Assembly: GCA_964591885.1 (NCBI GenBank)
Contig: CAZQCJ010000009.1
Coordinates: forward strand, 1 to 15,475
Reading direction: 5' to 3'
DNA from: CAZQCJ01 sp964591885
Lineage (GTDB): Bacteria > Patescibacteriota > Microgenomatia > PFEM01 > JAPLYW01
DNA: 15,475 nt
A program made the position numbers and the translations under genes. The notes under the pieces are model-generated. The model searched no databases. It was not told where the DNA came from and was given only the letters and a program-made list of their open reading frames with translations. Numbering within the stretch: position 1 is the stretch's first letter; each line of letters starts with the position of its first letter. Shown piece after piece: positions 1 to 6,993 of this stretch.

Positions 1-1
1 T

Positions 2-973
2 AATTTAGTTGTTGGTCCTAATACAGCTGGTAAGACTAATTTACTGGAGGCAATTTATCTTTTATCTTCTCGTCGGTCTTTCCGAGCAAGACTAGAGGAA
101 GAGATGATTCAGAGAGACGAAGAGATTGCCCGTATCAAAGGACGAATTTTAAGTGACGGAGAGAAGAAATCACTAGAGATTATCTTGACTCGGGGAGAAG
201 TTAATGGTTCTCGAGTAGCAAAAAAGAAATACTTGGTTAATGGGGTACCAAGAAGAATGGTTGATTTTTTAGAAAACTTTCGTGTTGTTTATTTTGGCCC
301 TCAAGATTTAGAAATAATAGTTGACAGTCCGAGCATTCGTCGTAGCTGGCTAGATTTAGTTTTGGAACAGGCGGATAAAAACTATCGTCGGGCCAATCTT
401 TCTTATCAGAAAGGTTTACGTCAGCGTAATAAACTTTTAGAACAAATTCGTGACAAAGGCAGACCACACTCTTCTTTGTTTTTTTGGGATAAATTATTAA
501 TTGAAAATGGACAGTTGCTTACAGGCAAAAGGCAGGAGTTTTTAAATTTTATTAATGAGAACCAACAATTTTTTGGTCAATTAGAGATTCATTATAATAA
601 AAGTCTTATCAGTGAAGCGAGATTAGCTAAATATGAAGAGGAAGAAATAGCAGCCGGGAAAACTTTAGTTGGGCCACACCGTGATGATTTTGAGGTTTGG
701 CGAAAAAAACAGAACCTTCATATTTATGGTTCACGAGGTGAACAAAGGACAGCTGTTTTTAATTTAAAGCTGGCTGAATTAGAGTTTTTAAGCGAACAAA
801 GTACTCAAAGGGCAAGTCTTTTGCTGGATGATATTTTTTCCGAACTTGATCAGCAAGGAAGGCAAAATCTTTTACAAGTTATGCCTCAACAACAGACAAT
901 AATGACTACAGCAGATATTAATCTAATCAAAAAGAAATCTTTAAAAGAAATGAAGATTATAGAATTAAAATAA
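2..973 (+). CDS. recF: DNA replication/repair protein RecF (5' truncated by window edge)
   Basis: RecF is an SMC/ABC-like ATPase that loads RecA at gapped DNA and supports recombinational repair. The reading frame is open from base 2, so the gene begins upstream of the window; the Met codon at 104 is internal. The first visible residues hold the Walker A loop (GPNTAGKTN, bases 14-40). The ABC signature region reads YGSRGEQRTA near base 730, and Walker B reads LLLDDIFSELD near 820-850. About 323 codons are visible against a usual RecF length of about 360, so only about 25-30 N-terminal residues (the first strand of the ATPase head) are missing. It ends with TAA four bases before the end of a convergent gene. 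RecF often sits beside dnaA and dnaN, but neither is visible here. Identification is firm; only the start is unknown. Confidence 0.95.
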   Translation, partial: NLVVGPNTAGKTNLLEAIYLLSSRRSFRARLEEEMIQRDEEIARIKGRILSDGEKKSLEIILTRGEVNGSRVAKKKYLVNGVPRRMVDFLENFRVVYFGPQDLEIIVDSPSIRRSWLDLVLEQADKNYRRANLSYQKGLRQRNKLLEQIRDKGRPHSSLFFWDKLLIENGQLLTGKRQEFLNFINENQQFFGQLEIHYNKSLISEARLAKYEEEEIAAGKTLVGPHRDDFEVWRKKQNLHIYGSRGEQRTAVFNLKLAELEFLSEQSTQRASLLLDDIFSELDQQGRQNLLQVMPQQQTIMTTADINLIKKKSLKEMKIIELK

Positions 974-977
974 AATG

Positions 978-1280
978 TTATTTTTCTTTCTCTTTTTCTT
1001 CTTTTTCTTCTTTGGTCAATTTTTCAGCTATTCGGCTAAGTTGAAGGGTAATAGTAACAGCTAAAGCAGTGACAATAAGAGCATAGATTGCCAGAGAGAT
1101 AAGCCCTGAACCAAGGCTGATTTTGCTTTTAATAAAATCATTAATAAAGGTGCGAATGAGCTCATTCCAGGCTAAAGCTGCTACTAAACCAAAACCAGTG
1201 GTAGCCAACTTAAGCATCTGTTTAACAACCGCTAGTTGATATTTTTTAATTTCTCCTTTAGTTTTTTTGATAACCTTCAT
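978..1280 (-). CDS. DUF5654-like small membrane protein
   Basis: A 100-residue protein with a basic N-terminus, two hydrophobic helices (about residues 27-46 and 57-80) and a highly charged Lys/Glu tail. The segment FGLVAALAWNE at the first helix resembles the DUF5654 family, which from memory is common in CPR bacteria and in archaea; its function is unknown. It is the only minus-strand gene in the window and is convergent with recF (4 bases between stops). Its ATG is preceded by no good Shine-Dalgarno sequence. A weak promoter could lie in the shared region upstream, where the minus strand carries TATAAA at 1326-1321. It is probably an inner-membrane protein with both ends in the cytoplasm. 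Family assignment is moderately sure; the role is unknown. Confidence 0.75.
   Translation of the reverse strand: MKVIKKTKGEIKKYQLAVVKQMLKLATTGFGLVAALAWNELIRTFINDFIKSKISLGSGLISLAIYALIVTALAVTITLQLSRIAEKLTKEEKEEKEKEK
981..1013. other. 33-base all-pyrimidine tract at a convergent gene junction
   Basis: On the + strand this stretch is only C and T, starting eight bases after the recF stop. On the minus strand it encodes the Lys/Glu-rich tail of the DUF5654-like protein. A T-rich run here could also help end recF transcription, but no hairpin precedes it. Homopurine-homopyrimidine runs with partial mirror symmetry can adopt triplex structure. Its function here is unknown. Confidence 0.5.
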
Positions 1281-1334
1281 CTTGATTTGAACGTTAGTAA
1301 AAACAAGCTTGGATATTGAGTTTATAAAACAAAC

Positions 1335-1363
1335 TTGATATTTTCCGCAAAGAATTCAATAAT
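1335..1363 (+). promoter_or_regulatory. Candidate promoter for the fic gene
   Basis: TTGATA at 1335-1340 and AATAAT at 1358-1363 each match the sigma-70 consensus at five of six positions, with a 17-base spacer. This would give a leader of about 30 bases before the ATG at 1402. A second candidate is the extended -10 TGcAATAAT at 1389-1397, only four bases before the ATG. The 121-base region 1281-1401 lies between divergent genes and holds nothing else I can name. Confidence 0.5.
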
Positions 1364-1401
1364 TAATATTAGATAATTATTTTTTCATTGCAATAATTAA
1401 A

Positions 1402-2469
1402 ATGTATTCCCCTAAGTTTACCATAAATAATGAAATTTTGGCTAATATCGGTTTGATTGAAGCAGCGCGTGAGGTTGTTGAAAATGCTCCTTTAATCCCT
1501 CTTTACGAGGCTCGTTTTATTAAAGACGCTATCTTGCGTACAGTTCATCATGGGACTCATTTAGAAGGTAATTATTTAACCTTGAATGAAGTTAGAAAAA
1601 CTATTGAAGGAGAAGCAATTGTGGCGCGAGAAAGAGATGTTCAGGAAATAATTAACTATCGTAATGTTTTAACCTATATTGGCCAACAGGAAAAAGAGTT
1701 TTCAGGAAGAAAAAAGTATAACGAGAATCTTTTGAAAAAAATTCATGAGTTAACTTGCCAGCGTATTTTAGCTGAAGAAGAGTTAGGGCAATATCGTAAA
1801 GTTCAGGTTATTCTTAAAAATAGTTTTACTGGAGAAGTTAGTTTTCGTCCGCCAGCAGCTTTGGAGATCCCCTTTTTAATGGAAGATTTTTTTGAGTGGC
1901 TTAGTAGTAAAGAAGCTTTAAAAATCCATCCAGTTTTACGGGCAGGGATTGGTCATTATTATTTAGTGGCAGTTCATCCCTTTGTCGAAGGGAATGGGCG
2001 AGCAGCGAGAGCTTTTGCTACTTTAATTTTATTCGTGGAAAATTACGACATTAAGAAAATTTTTTCCCTTGAGGAATATTTTGACAAAGATGCCCCGGCT
2101 TATTTCCAAGCTTTACTTGATGTTTCTAGTCAGAGTCAGGAGATATCTGAAAGGGATTTGACTCCTTGGTTGATTTATTTTACTCAAGCAATGGCAGTTG
2201 AGTTGACTCGTATCAAAGAAAAAATCAAAAAGCTTTCAACCGATTTGAAGATTAAAAATAAAATTGGCGGTCAAACTCCCTTAAACGAAAGACAGATTAA
2301 ATTGATGGAGTATTTGCAGGAAAATGGAGCCATTACTACTTCAGAAGCTAAAAAGATTCTTCCACATTATTCAGATGATACTTTAGTTCGCGACTTTAAT
2401 TATTTGGCTAAAAAAGGTATCCTTAAGAAGGAAGGCAAAACAAAGGCGGCGAGGTATGTTTTAAGATAG
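1402..2469 (+). CDS. Fic/DOC family protein with C-terminal winged helix
   Basis: Fic enzymes usually transfer AMP from ATP to a hydroxyl side chain of a target protein. The 355-residue protein carries a complete Fic motif, HPFVEGNGRAAR, from His192 to Arg203, so it is predicted to be active. An N-terminal helix with HLEGN (Glu55) matches the class II autoinhibitory element, whose Glu blocks ATP binding. The usual Ser/Thr four residues before that Glu is Gly51 here, with Thr52 next to it. The last ~70 residues look like a winged-helix domain (DDTLVRDFNYLAKKGILKK), giving the Fic-wHTH layout of COG3177. That layout suggests DNA binding or autoregulation, but the target is unknown. No antitoxin-like gene sits beside it. 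The ATG has no clear Shine-Dalgarno sequence. Confidence 0.9.
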   Translation: MYSPKFTINNEILANIGLIEAAREVVENAPLIPLYEARFIKDAILRTVHHGTHLEGNYLTLNEVRKTIEGEAIVARERDVQEIINYRNVLTYIGQQEKEFSGRKKYNENLLKKIHELTCQRILAEEELGQYRKVQVILKNSFTGEVSFRPPAALEIPFLMEDFFEWLSSKEALKIHPVLRAGIGHYYLVAVHPFVEGNGRAARAFATLILFVENYDIKKIFSLEEYFDKDAPAYFQALLDVSSQSQEISERDLTPWLIYFTQAMAVELTRIKEKIKKLSTDLKIKNKIGGQTPLNERQIKLMEYLQENGAITTSEAKKILPHYSDDTLVRDFNYLAKKGILKKEGKTKAARYVLR

Positions 2470-2509
2470 GAGCCTCGCTTATGGCGGGAACCTTGTTTCT
2501 TTAAGGCTC
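2470..2509 (+). promoter_or_regulatory. Inverted repeat that could mask a ribosome binding site
   Basis: GAGCCT at 2470-2475 pairs perfectly with AGGCTC at 2504-2509. An inner stem CGC/GCG (2476-2478 with 2484-2486) and a competing stem CCTT/AAGG (2491-2494 with 2503-2506) are also possible. AAGG at 2503-2506 is the likely Shine-Dalgarno sequence of the ATG at 2513, so both folds would hide it. No T-run follows, so it is not a typical terminator. Confidence 0.35.
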
Positions 2510-2512
2510 GAA

Positions 2513-2707
2513 ATGAAAGCAAACGACCCACAATTTTTATATATGATTTTGATTTTGCCGACTTTATTTGGTTTGACTTTGGTCGGCGAAGGGTTAAATA
2601 AAATCTTAAAAGACGAAAAAGTTGGTTGGGTTTCTATAACTTTTGGTTTATTATTTGTTATGGTGGTTATTTTTGCCTATTACTTTTTCTCCCAGAACTT
2701 AATTTAG
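2513..2707 (+). CDS. Small two-helix membrane protein, unknown function
   Basis: A 64-residue protein made almost entirely of two hydrophobic segments (about residues 9-26 and 38-60) joined by a short charged turn, LNKILKDEKVGW. I do not recognise a family. AAGG at 2503-2506 gives a modest Shine-Dalgarno sequence six bases from the ATG. It sits between fic (43 bases) and the DNA ligase gene (34 bases) and is probably co-transcribed with them. The upstream inverted repeat may control its translation. It is likely a real gene because it fills the gap between two co-directional genes and has a coherent membrane topology, but it could be lineage-specific. Confidence 0.6.
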   Translation: MKANDPQFLYMILILPTLFGLTLVGEGLNKILKDEKVGWVSITFGLLFVMVVIFAYYFFSQNLI

Positions 2708-2741
2708 AACGAAAAAATAAAAAAAAAGACAGAATAGAAAT

Positions 2742-4460
2742 ATGAATTTTAAAATATTTGCTGATTATCTTTCACGCCTGGAAAAAACTGCCTCCCGAAA
2801 TAAAATCACTGAAATTTTAGCTGATTTATTAAAGAAATCTTCGAGTGAAGAAGTTGATAAAGTTTGCTATCTTTCACTAGGTCAGTTGGCTCCTTCTTAT
2901 GTAGGAATGGAATTTAATTTAGCGGAAAAGTTAATGATACGGGCAGTTAGTAAAGCTTTTAATTCTCCTGAAGAAAAAGTCAAGGAAGAATATAAAAGAG
3001 TTGGTGACTTAGGTGAGGTGGGAAGGAAATTTAAAGTTAAAAGTCAAGAGAAAAAGATGAGTGTTTCGGATGTTTACCAAAAACTTTATGAGATTGCCAT
3101 GGAAAATGGCAATGGTTCAGTAGAAAGAAAAATATCTAAGATGGCAAATCTGTTAAATGAGGTCGATGCCTTAAGCTGTAAATATATTATTCGAGTTCCT
3201 TTAGGAAAATTGAGATTAGGTTTTTCTGAATTAACGGTTCTGGATGCTTTATCTTGGATGATAGCGGGCGATAAATCAAGGAGAAAAGAGATAGAGGAAG
3301 TATATAATGTTCGGACTGATATTGGGCAGATTGCCAGACTGATAAAAAATAAAGGTTTACACGGCCTAAAAGGAATTGGGATTCAAATTGGCGTTCCAGT
3401 AATGCCAGCTTTATGTCAGCGTCTACCGAATGCTGAAGAGATAATTAAGAAAATGAAAAAGGTAGCTGTTGAACCGAAATATGACGGCACTAGACTCAGT
3501 GTGCATTTTAGGAAGAATAAATTAATAAGAATGTTTACACGTAATCTGGAAAATGTGACTCACATGTTTCCTGATTTAACTGAAGCTGTCAATAAAGAAA
3601 TAGAAGCTAAAGAAGTTATTCTTGATGGTGAGGCAATTGGTTTTAACCCAGAGACAGGAAAATTTTTACCTTTTCAAGAAACGATAAAGAGGAAAAGAAA
3701 ATATGAAATTGGGAATAAAGCTAAAGAAATTCCTCTTAAATATTTTGTCTTTGACATTCTTTTTAAAAATGGTCGGGATTTGATTAATTTACCCTTAAAT
3801 CAGAGAAGAAAAATTTTAGAAGAAACAATTCTAAAAGATTCTAAAATATTCAAAATTTCGCCGCAAATAGTGACTGAAAAATCCCAGGAGATAAAAAAAT
3901 TTCACAGAATACAGATTAAAAAGGGGCTAGAAGGAGTTGTGGTAAAAAAATGGGAAGCTTTTTATGATCCTGGTCGAAGAGGTTACACCTGGGTAAAATT
4001 TAAACAGGAAAAAGGTAAAAAAGGAGGGGGATTATCAGACACGCTTGATTGCGTTATCATGGGTTATTATCAAGGTAAAGGAAAAAGAGCTTCTTTTGGT
4101 ATCGGGGCTTTTTTGGTGGGAATTAAAGAATCAATTTCTTCGGAAAAAATTTTAACTATTTCTAAAATTGGTACTGGTTTGTCAGACGAACAATGGCGGG
4201 AAATGAGAAAAAGGATTGAAAAAGCTTTTGTTTCAAAGAAGCCTAAATCTTATCTGATTGATAAAAATCTTACTCCTGATGTTTGGTGCTCCCCAAGTAT
4301 TGTTGTGGAAATTGAAGCAGATAATATTACTAAGTCGCCGATTCATACTGCAACTTTAGCTTTGCGCTTTCCTAGGCTGATTAGATTTCGTGATGATAAA
4401 TCAGTTGAACAAGCAACAACTTTAAAAGAGGCGTTAAAAATTTTTCGTCTTCAAGGTTAA
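2742..4460 (+). CDS. lig: ATP-dependent DNA ligase, archaeal type
   Basis: Seals nicks in duplex DNA using ATP, through a covalent AMP-lysine intermediate. All nucleotidyltransferase motifs are visible: motif I KYDGTR with the nucleophile Lys246, motif III LDGEA (Glu297), motif IIIa around YFVFDILF, motif IV EGVVVKK (397-403) and motif V with WVKFK. The C-terminal OB domain contains DCVIMGYYQGKGKR and ends with motif VI-like RFPRLIRFRDDK. The N-terminal ~220 residues form the helical DNA-binding domain, with the typical LGKLRLG signature near residue 155. At 572 residues it has the length of archaeal replicative ligases, not of the NAD-dependent bacterial LigA (about 670) or of short viral ligases. 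No Shine-Dalgarno sequence is apparent. It may serve repair alongside endonuclease Q downstream; whether a LigA is also encoded elsewhere is unknown. Confidence 0.95.
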   Translation: MNFKIFADYLSRLEKTASRNKITEILADLLKKSSSEEVDKVCYLSLGQLAPSYVGMEFNLAEKLMIRAVSKAFNSPEEKVKEEYKRVGDLGEVGRKFKVKSQEKKMSVSDVYQKLYEIAMENGNGSVERKISKMANLLNEVDALSCKYIIRVPLGKLRLGFSELTVLDALSWMIAGDKSRRKEIEEVYNVRTDIGQIARLIKNKGLHGLKGIGIQIGVPVMPALCQRLPNAEEIIKKMKKVAVEPKYDGTRLSVHFRKNKLIRMFTRNLENVTHMFPDLTEAVNKEIEAKEVILDGEAIGFNPETGKFLPFQETIKRKRKYEIGNKAKEIPLKYFVFDILFKNGRDLINLPLNQRRKILEETILKDSKIFKISPQIVTEKSQEIKKFHRIQIKKGLEGVVVKKWEAFYDPGRRGYTWVKFKQEKGKKGGGLSDTLDCVIMGYYQGKGKRASFGIGAFLVGIKESISSEKILTISKIGTGLSDEQWREMRKRIEKAFVSKKPKSYLIDKNLTPDVWCSPSIVVEIEADNITKSPIHTATLALRFPRLIRFRDDKSVEQATTLKEALKIFRLQG

Positions 4461-4464
4461 ATTT

Positions 4465-4473
4465 TGTTACAAT
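4465..4473 (+). promoter_or_regulatory. Extended -10 promoter for the P-type ATPase gene (leaderless candidate)
   Basis: TGtTACAAT is an extended -10 element whose hexamer matches TATAAT at five of six positions. Six bases separate it from the GTG at 4480, so normal start-site spacing puts the first RNA base on the start codon. No Shine-Dalgarno sequence and no convincing -35 box are present. Confidence 0.5.
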
Positions 4474-4479
4474 TAATTT

Positions 4480-6984
4480 GTGTTGGGAGAGAAATTCAAT
4501 CTTAATGGTTTGTCCTTATCACAGGCAGCTGAGCGTTTGGCTAAATTTGGTTCAAATGAATTACGTTCGGTTCAGAACTTTTCTTCCCTAAAAATCTTCC
4601 TTAATCAGCTTAAATCTCCTTTGATTTACATTTTACTTATTGCTGGTTTGGTAACCCTTTTGCTAAATCATTTGACCGATACAATAGTTATTTTTGCGGC
4701 TGTAGTAATTAATACCGCCTTAGGTTTTTATCAAGAACAAAAATCGCAAAAATCAATGGTGGCTTTAAAATCTTTGATTACGCCCTTAGCTAAGGTTATT
4801 CGTGATAGTCGGATGCAGACCATTGAAGCAAAAAACCTAGTTCCTGGCGATTTGGTAATTTTAAATATCGGCTCCAGAATTCCGGCTGATGGAGTTTTAG
4901 TAGAAAGTACCGATTTAACAATCAATGAAGCTATTTTAACCGGTGAATCAATGCCGGTAGTTAAAAAATCAAGCTCGTTTTTAAGAGCTAGTAAAGCAGC
5001 TATTAATAAAGAACAGCAAATGGTTTTTATGGGGACAACGGTAATCAGTGGTATTGCCAAGATGATTGTTACTAAAACAGGGATGGGAACCAAAATTGGT
5101 CAAATTGGTCATAGTTTAATAGAAATAAAAGAAGAGAAAACACCACTCCAGATTGAAATTAATAAATTGGCAAAAATTTTAGCTTTGGTAGTAGGGATTA
5201 TCACTCTTTTAATTTTTCTTTTCGGAAGCGTTCTTGATTATCAGTTTTTGGAAATGTTTACCACCAGCGTGGCCGTAGCTGTAGCCGCGATTCCTGAAGG
5301 TTTACCAATAAGTTTTACGGTTATTCTAGCTTTAGGAATGCAGAGAATTTTAAAAAGAAAAGCCATAGTTCGCAAACTTTTAGCTGCAGAAACTTTAGGC
5401 TCGGTAAATGTAATTTGTGCTGATAAAACCGGGACTTTAACTGAAGGTCAAATGAAGGTTGTCCAGGCCCTAGCTGGCAAAGAAGAAAAAAGACTTATTG
5501 AGGCCGCTGTTCTTTGTAATGATATGAGAGATCCCTTAGAAATAGCGATGATGGATTGGGCAAAAGAAAAGTTAAAAGCAAAAATTCAAAAATTAAAAGG
5601 GGGATATAAAAAATTAGATGAGATTCCTTTTAATCCTTCCTATAAGTATATTGCTACTTTGCATCAAGAGAAGAAAAGCAAAGAGAAAATTTTATTCTTT
5701 TCTGGAGCTCCGGAAGTAATTCTAAAAAGTTCAAAATTTAAATCTTCGAAAGAGAGAGAAAAGCTCTTAAAAAAATTCAAAGAATATGGTCGACAAGGCT
5801 ATCGTTTGGTTGGGTTTGCTTATAAAAAATTGAAACCTCAGGCAACAGAGATTAAAAAAGATAATCTTGCCGATTTTCTTTGGTTAGGAATTTTAATATA
5901 TGAAGATCCAATCAGAATAGGAGTTAAGCAGGCTCTTAAAGAATGCCAGCAAGCTGGAATTGAAGTAAAGGTGATTACCGGTGATTATTTAGAGACAGCT
6001 TTGGCCATTATCAATAAGTTAGGAATTAAAAATCATCAGAAGGCTTTGGAAGGAAGCCAGTTGGAGAAAATGAGTGATGAGGAGTTAAGAAGGGTGGTAC
6101 CGAAGGTAGTTCTTTTTGCCCGGACGACCCCTGAGCAGAAATTAAAAATTGTAAAGAGTTTAAAAGAAAATGGAGAAGTGGTAGCTATGATGGGAGATGG
6201 AGTTAATGATGCGCCAGCCTTGAAAGAAGCGGATATCGGGATAGTTGTCAACCAGGCTTCAGATGTGGCTAAAGAGACAGCTGATATGGTTTTGCTAGAT
6301 TCTAATTTTGCGACTATTGTTCATGCGATTGAAGAAGGAAGAAATATTTTTGAAAATATCAGAAAAATAGTCCTTTATCTTTTAAGCAGTTCTTTTACTG
6401 AAATTGTTTTAATTGGTGGGTCAATTCTTTTAGGTTTACCTTTGCCTTTAGTTGCCGCACAGATTCTTTGGATTAATTTAATTGAAGACACTTTTCCGGC
6501 CATTGGTTTGGCTTTTGAGCCTTGGGAAAAGGAATTAATGATGATTCCGCCTCGGTTAAAAGCAACATCCATTTTATCTTTGCCGATGAAATTTTTAATT
6601 TTTGTGGTGGGGACTTTCCTTAATTTTTTTCTTTTATTCCTTTTTTGGGCTTTAAATAAGGGTTTTCTTCACTTGCTTTCGCCTCAGACAGTGATGTTTG
6701 TGGCTTTAGGGATTAACTTTCTTTTTGTTCCTTTTGCCTGCCGTTCATTGCGGAAGCCAATTTTTAAGTTTAATCCTTTTAGCAATAAAGTTTTAAACGT
6801 TACTTTAATCATTGGTTTAATTTTGTTAATTTTAGCTGTTTATCTTCCTCCTCTTCAGTTAGTCTTAAAGACACATCCTTTGGGAATAAATGAGTGGCTT
6901 TTTCTTTTAGCCTTAGGCTTTTTTAACTTCCTTTTAATTGAAGTAAGCAAATGGGCCTTTATCATAAAATATAAAAAAGTATAA
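4480..6984 (+). CDS. Cation-transporting P-type ATPase (calcium/type II-like)
   Basis: An ATP-driven cation exporter of the P2 group, 834 residues. In order: N-terminal cation-ATPase domain, M1-M2 (about 48-84), actuator loop with TGES (154-157), M3-M4 with PEGLP (272-276), phosphorylation site DKTGT (Asp315), TGD-type hinge motif (VITGDYLETA), GDGVND (572-577) and about six C-terminal helices. Against SERCA calcium sites, the PEGLP glutamate, the M5 glutamate (YLLSSSFTEIV) and M6 Asn and Asp (NLIED) are kept, while M5 Asn is Ser and M6 Thr is Glu. Calcium is therefore the best guess, not proven. The nucleotide-domain KGAPE motif reads SGAPE at 408-412, an unusual loss of the lysine. The start is GTG 4480; TTG 4483 is possible, and a stop lies at 4474. 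An exchanger gene follows nine bases downstream. Confidence 0.92.
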   Translation: MLGEKFNLNGLSLSQAAERLAKFGSNELRSVQNFSSLKIFLNQLKSPLIYILLIAGLVTLLLNHLTDTIVIFAAVVINTALGFYQEQKSQKSMVALKSLITPLAKVIRDSRMQTIEAKNLVPGDLVILNIGSRIPADGVLVESTDLTINEAILTGESMPVVKKSSSFLRASKAAINKEQQMVFMGTTVISGIAKMIVTKTGMGTKIGQIGHSLIEIKEEKTPLQIEINKLAKILALVVGIITLLIFLFGSVLDYQFLEMFTTSVAVAVAAIPEGLPISFTVILALGMQRILKRKAIVRKLLAAETLGSVNVICADKTGTLTEGQMKVVQALAGKEEKRLIEAAVLCNDMRDPLEIAMMDWAKEKLKAKIQKLKGGYKKLDEIPFNPSYKYIATLHQEKKSKEKILFFSGAPEVILKSSKFKSSKEREKLLKKFKEYGRQGYRLVGFAYKKLKPQATEIKKDNLADFLWLGILIYEDPIRIGVKQALKECQQAGIEVKVITGDYLETALAIINKLGIKNHQKALEGSQLEKMSDEELRRVVPKVVLFARTTPEQKLKIVKSLKENGEVVAMMGDGVNDAPALKEADIGIVVNQASDVAKETADMVLLDSNFATIVHAIEEGRNIFENIRKIVLYLLSSSFTEIVLIGGSILLGLPLPLVAAQILWINLIEDTFPAIGLAFEPWEKELMMIPPRLKATSILSLPMKFLIFVVGTFLNFFLLFLFWALNKGFLHLLSPQTVMFVALGINFLFVPFACRSLRKPIFKFNPFSNKVLNVTLIIGLILLILAVYLPPLQLVLKTHPLGINEWLFLLALGFFNFLLIEVSKWAFIIKYKKV

Positions 6985-6993
6985 TCTAAAGAA

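Noticed and set aside
237..467. Minus-strand open frame inside recF
   Set aside because: It overlaps a certain gene in another frame, has no start signals and no recognisable protein features.
104..973. Full-length recF starting at Met 104
   Set aside because: The frame is open upstream and contains the Walker A motif before base 104, so the gene is truncated by the window edge.
1281..1401. Small gene or structured RNA in the divergent intergenic region
   Set aside because: I saw no open frame with start signals and no stable GC-containing hairpin; only promoter-like boxes.
2470..2512. Intrinsic terminator after the fic gene
   Set aside because: The stem is short with a long loop and no T-run follows; masking of the ribosome binding site is a better reading.
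1402..2707. Fic plus small membrane protein as a toxin-antitoxin pair
   Set aside because: The small protein is a two-helix membrane protein, unlike known Fic antitoxins, and lies downstream with its own ribosome binding site; nothing supports a functional pair.
4731..5093. Minus-strand open frame of 120 residues inside the P-type ATPase gene
   Set aside because: It lies fully within a well-supported gene and its sequence looks like an antisense shadow.
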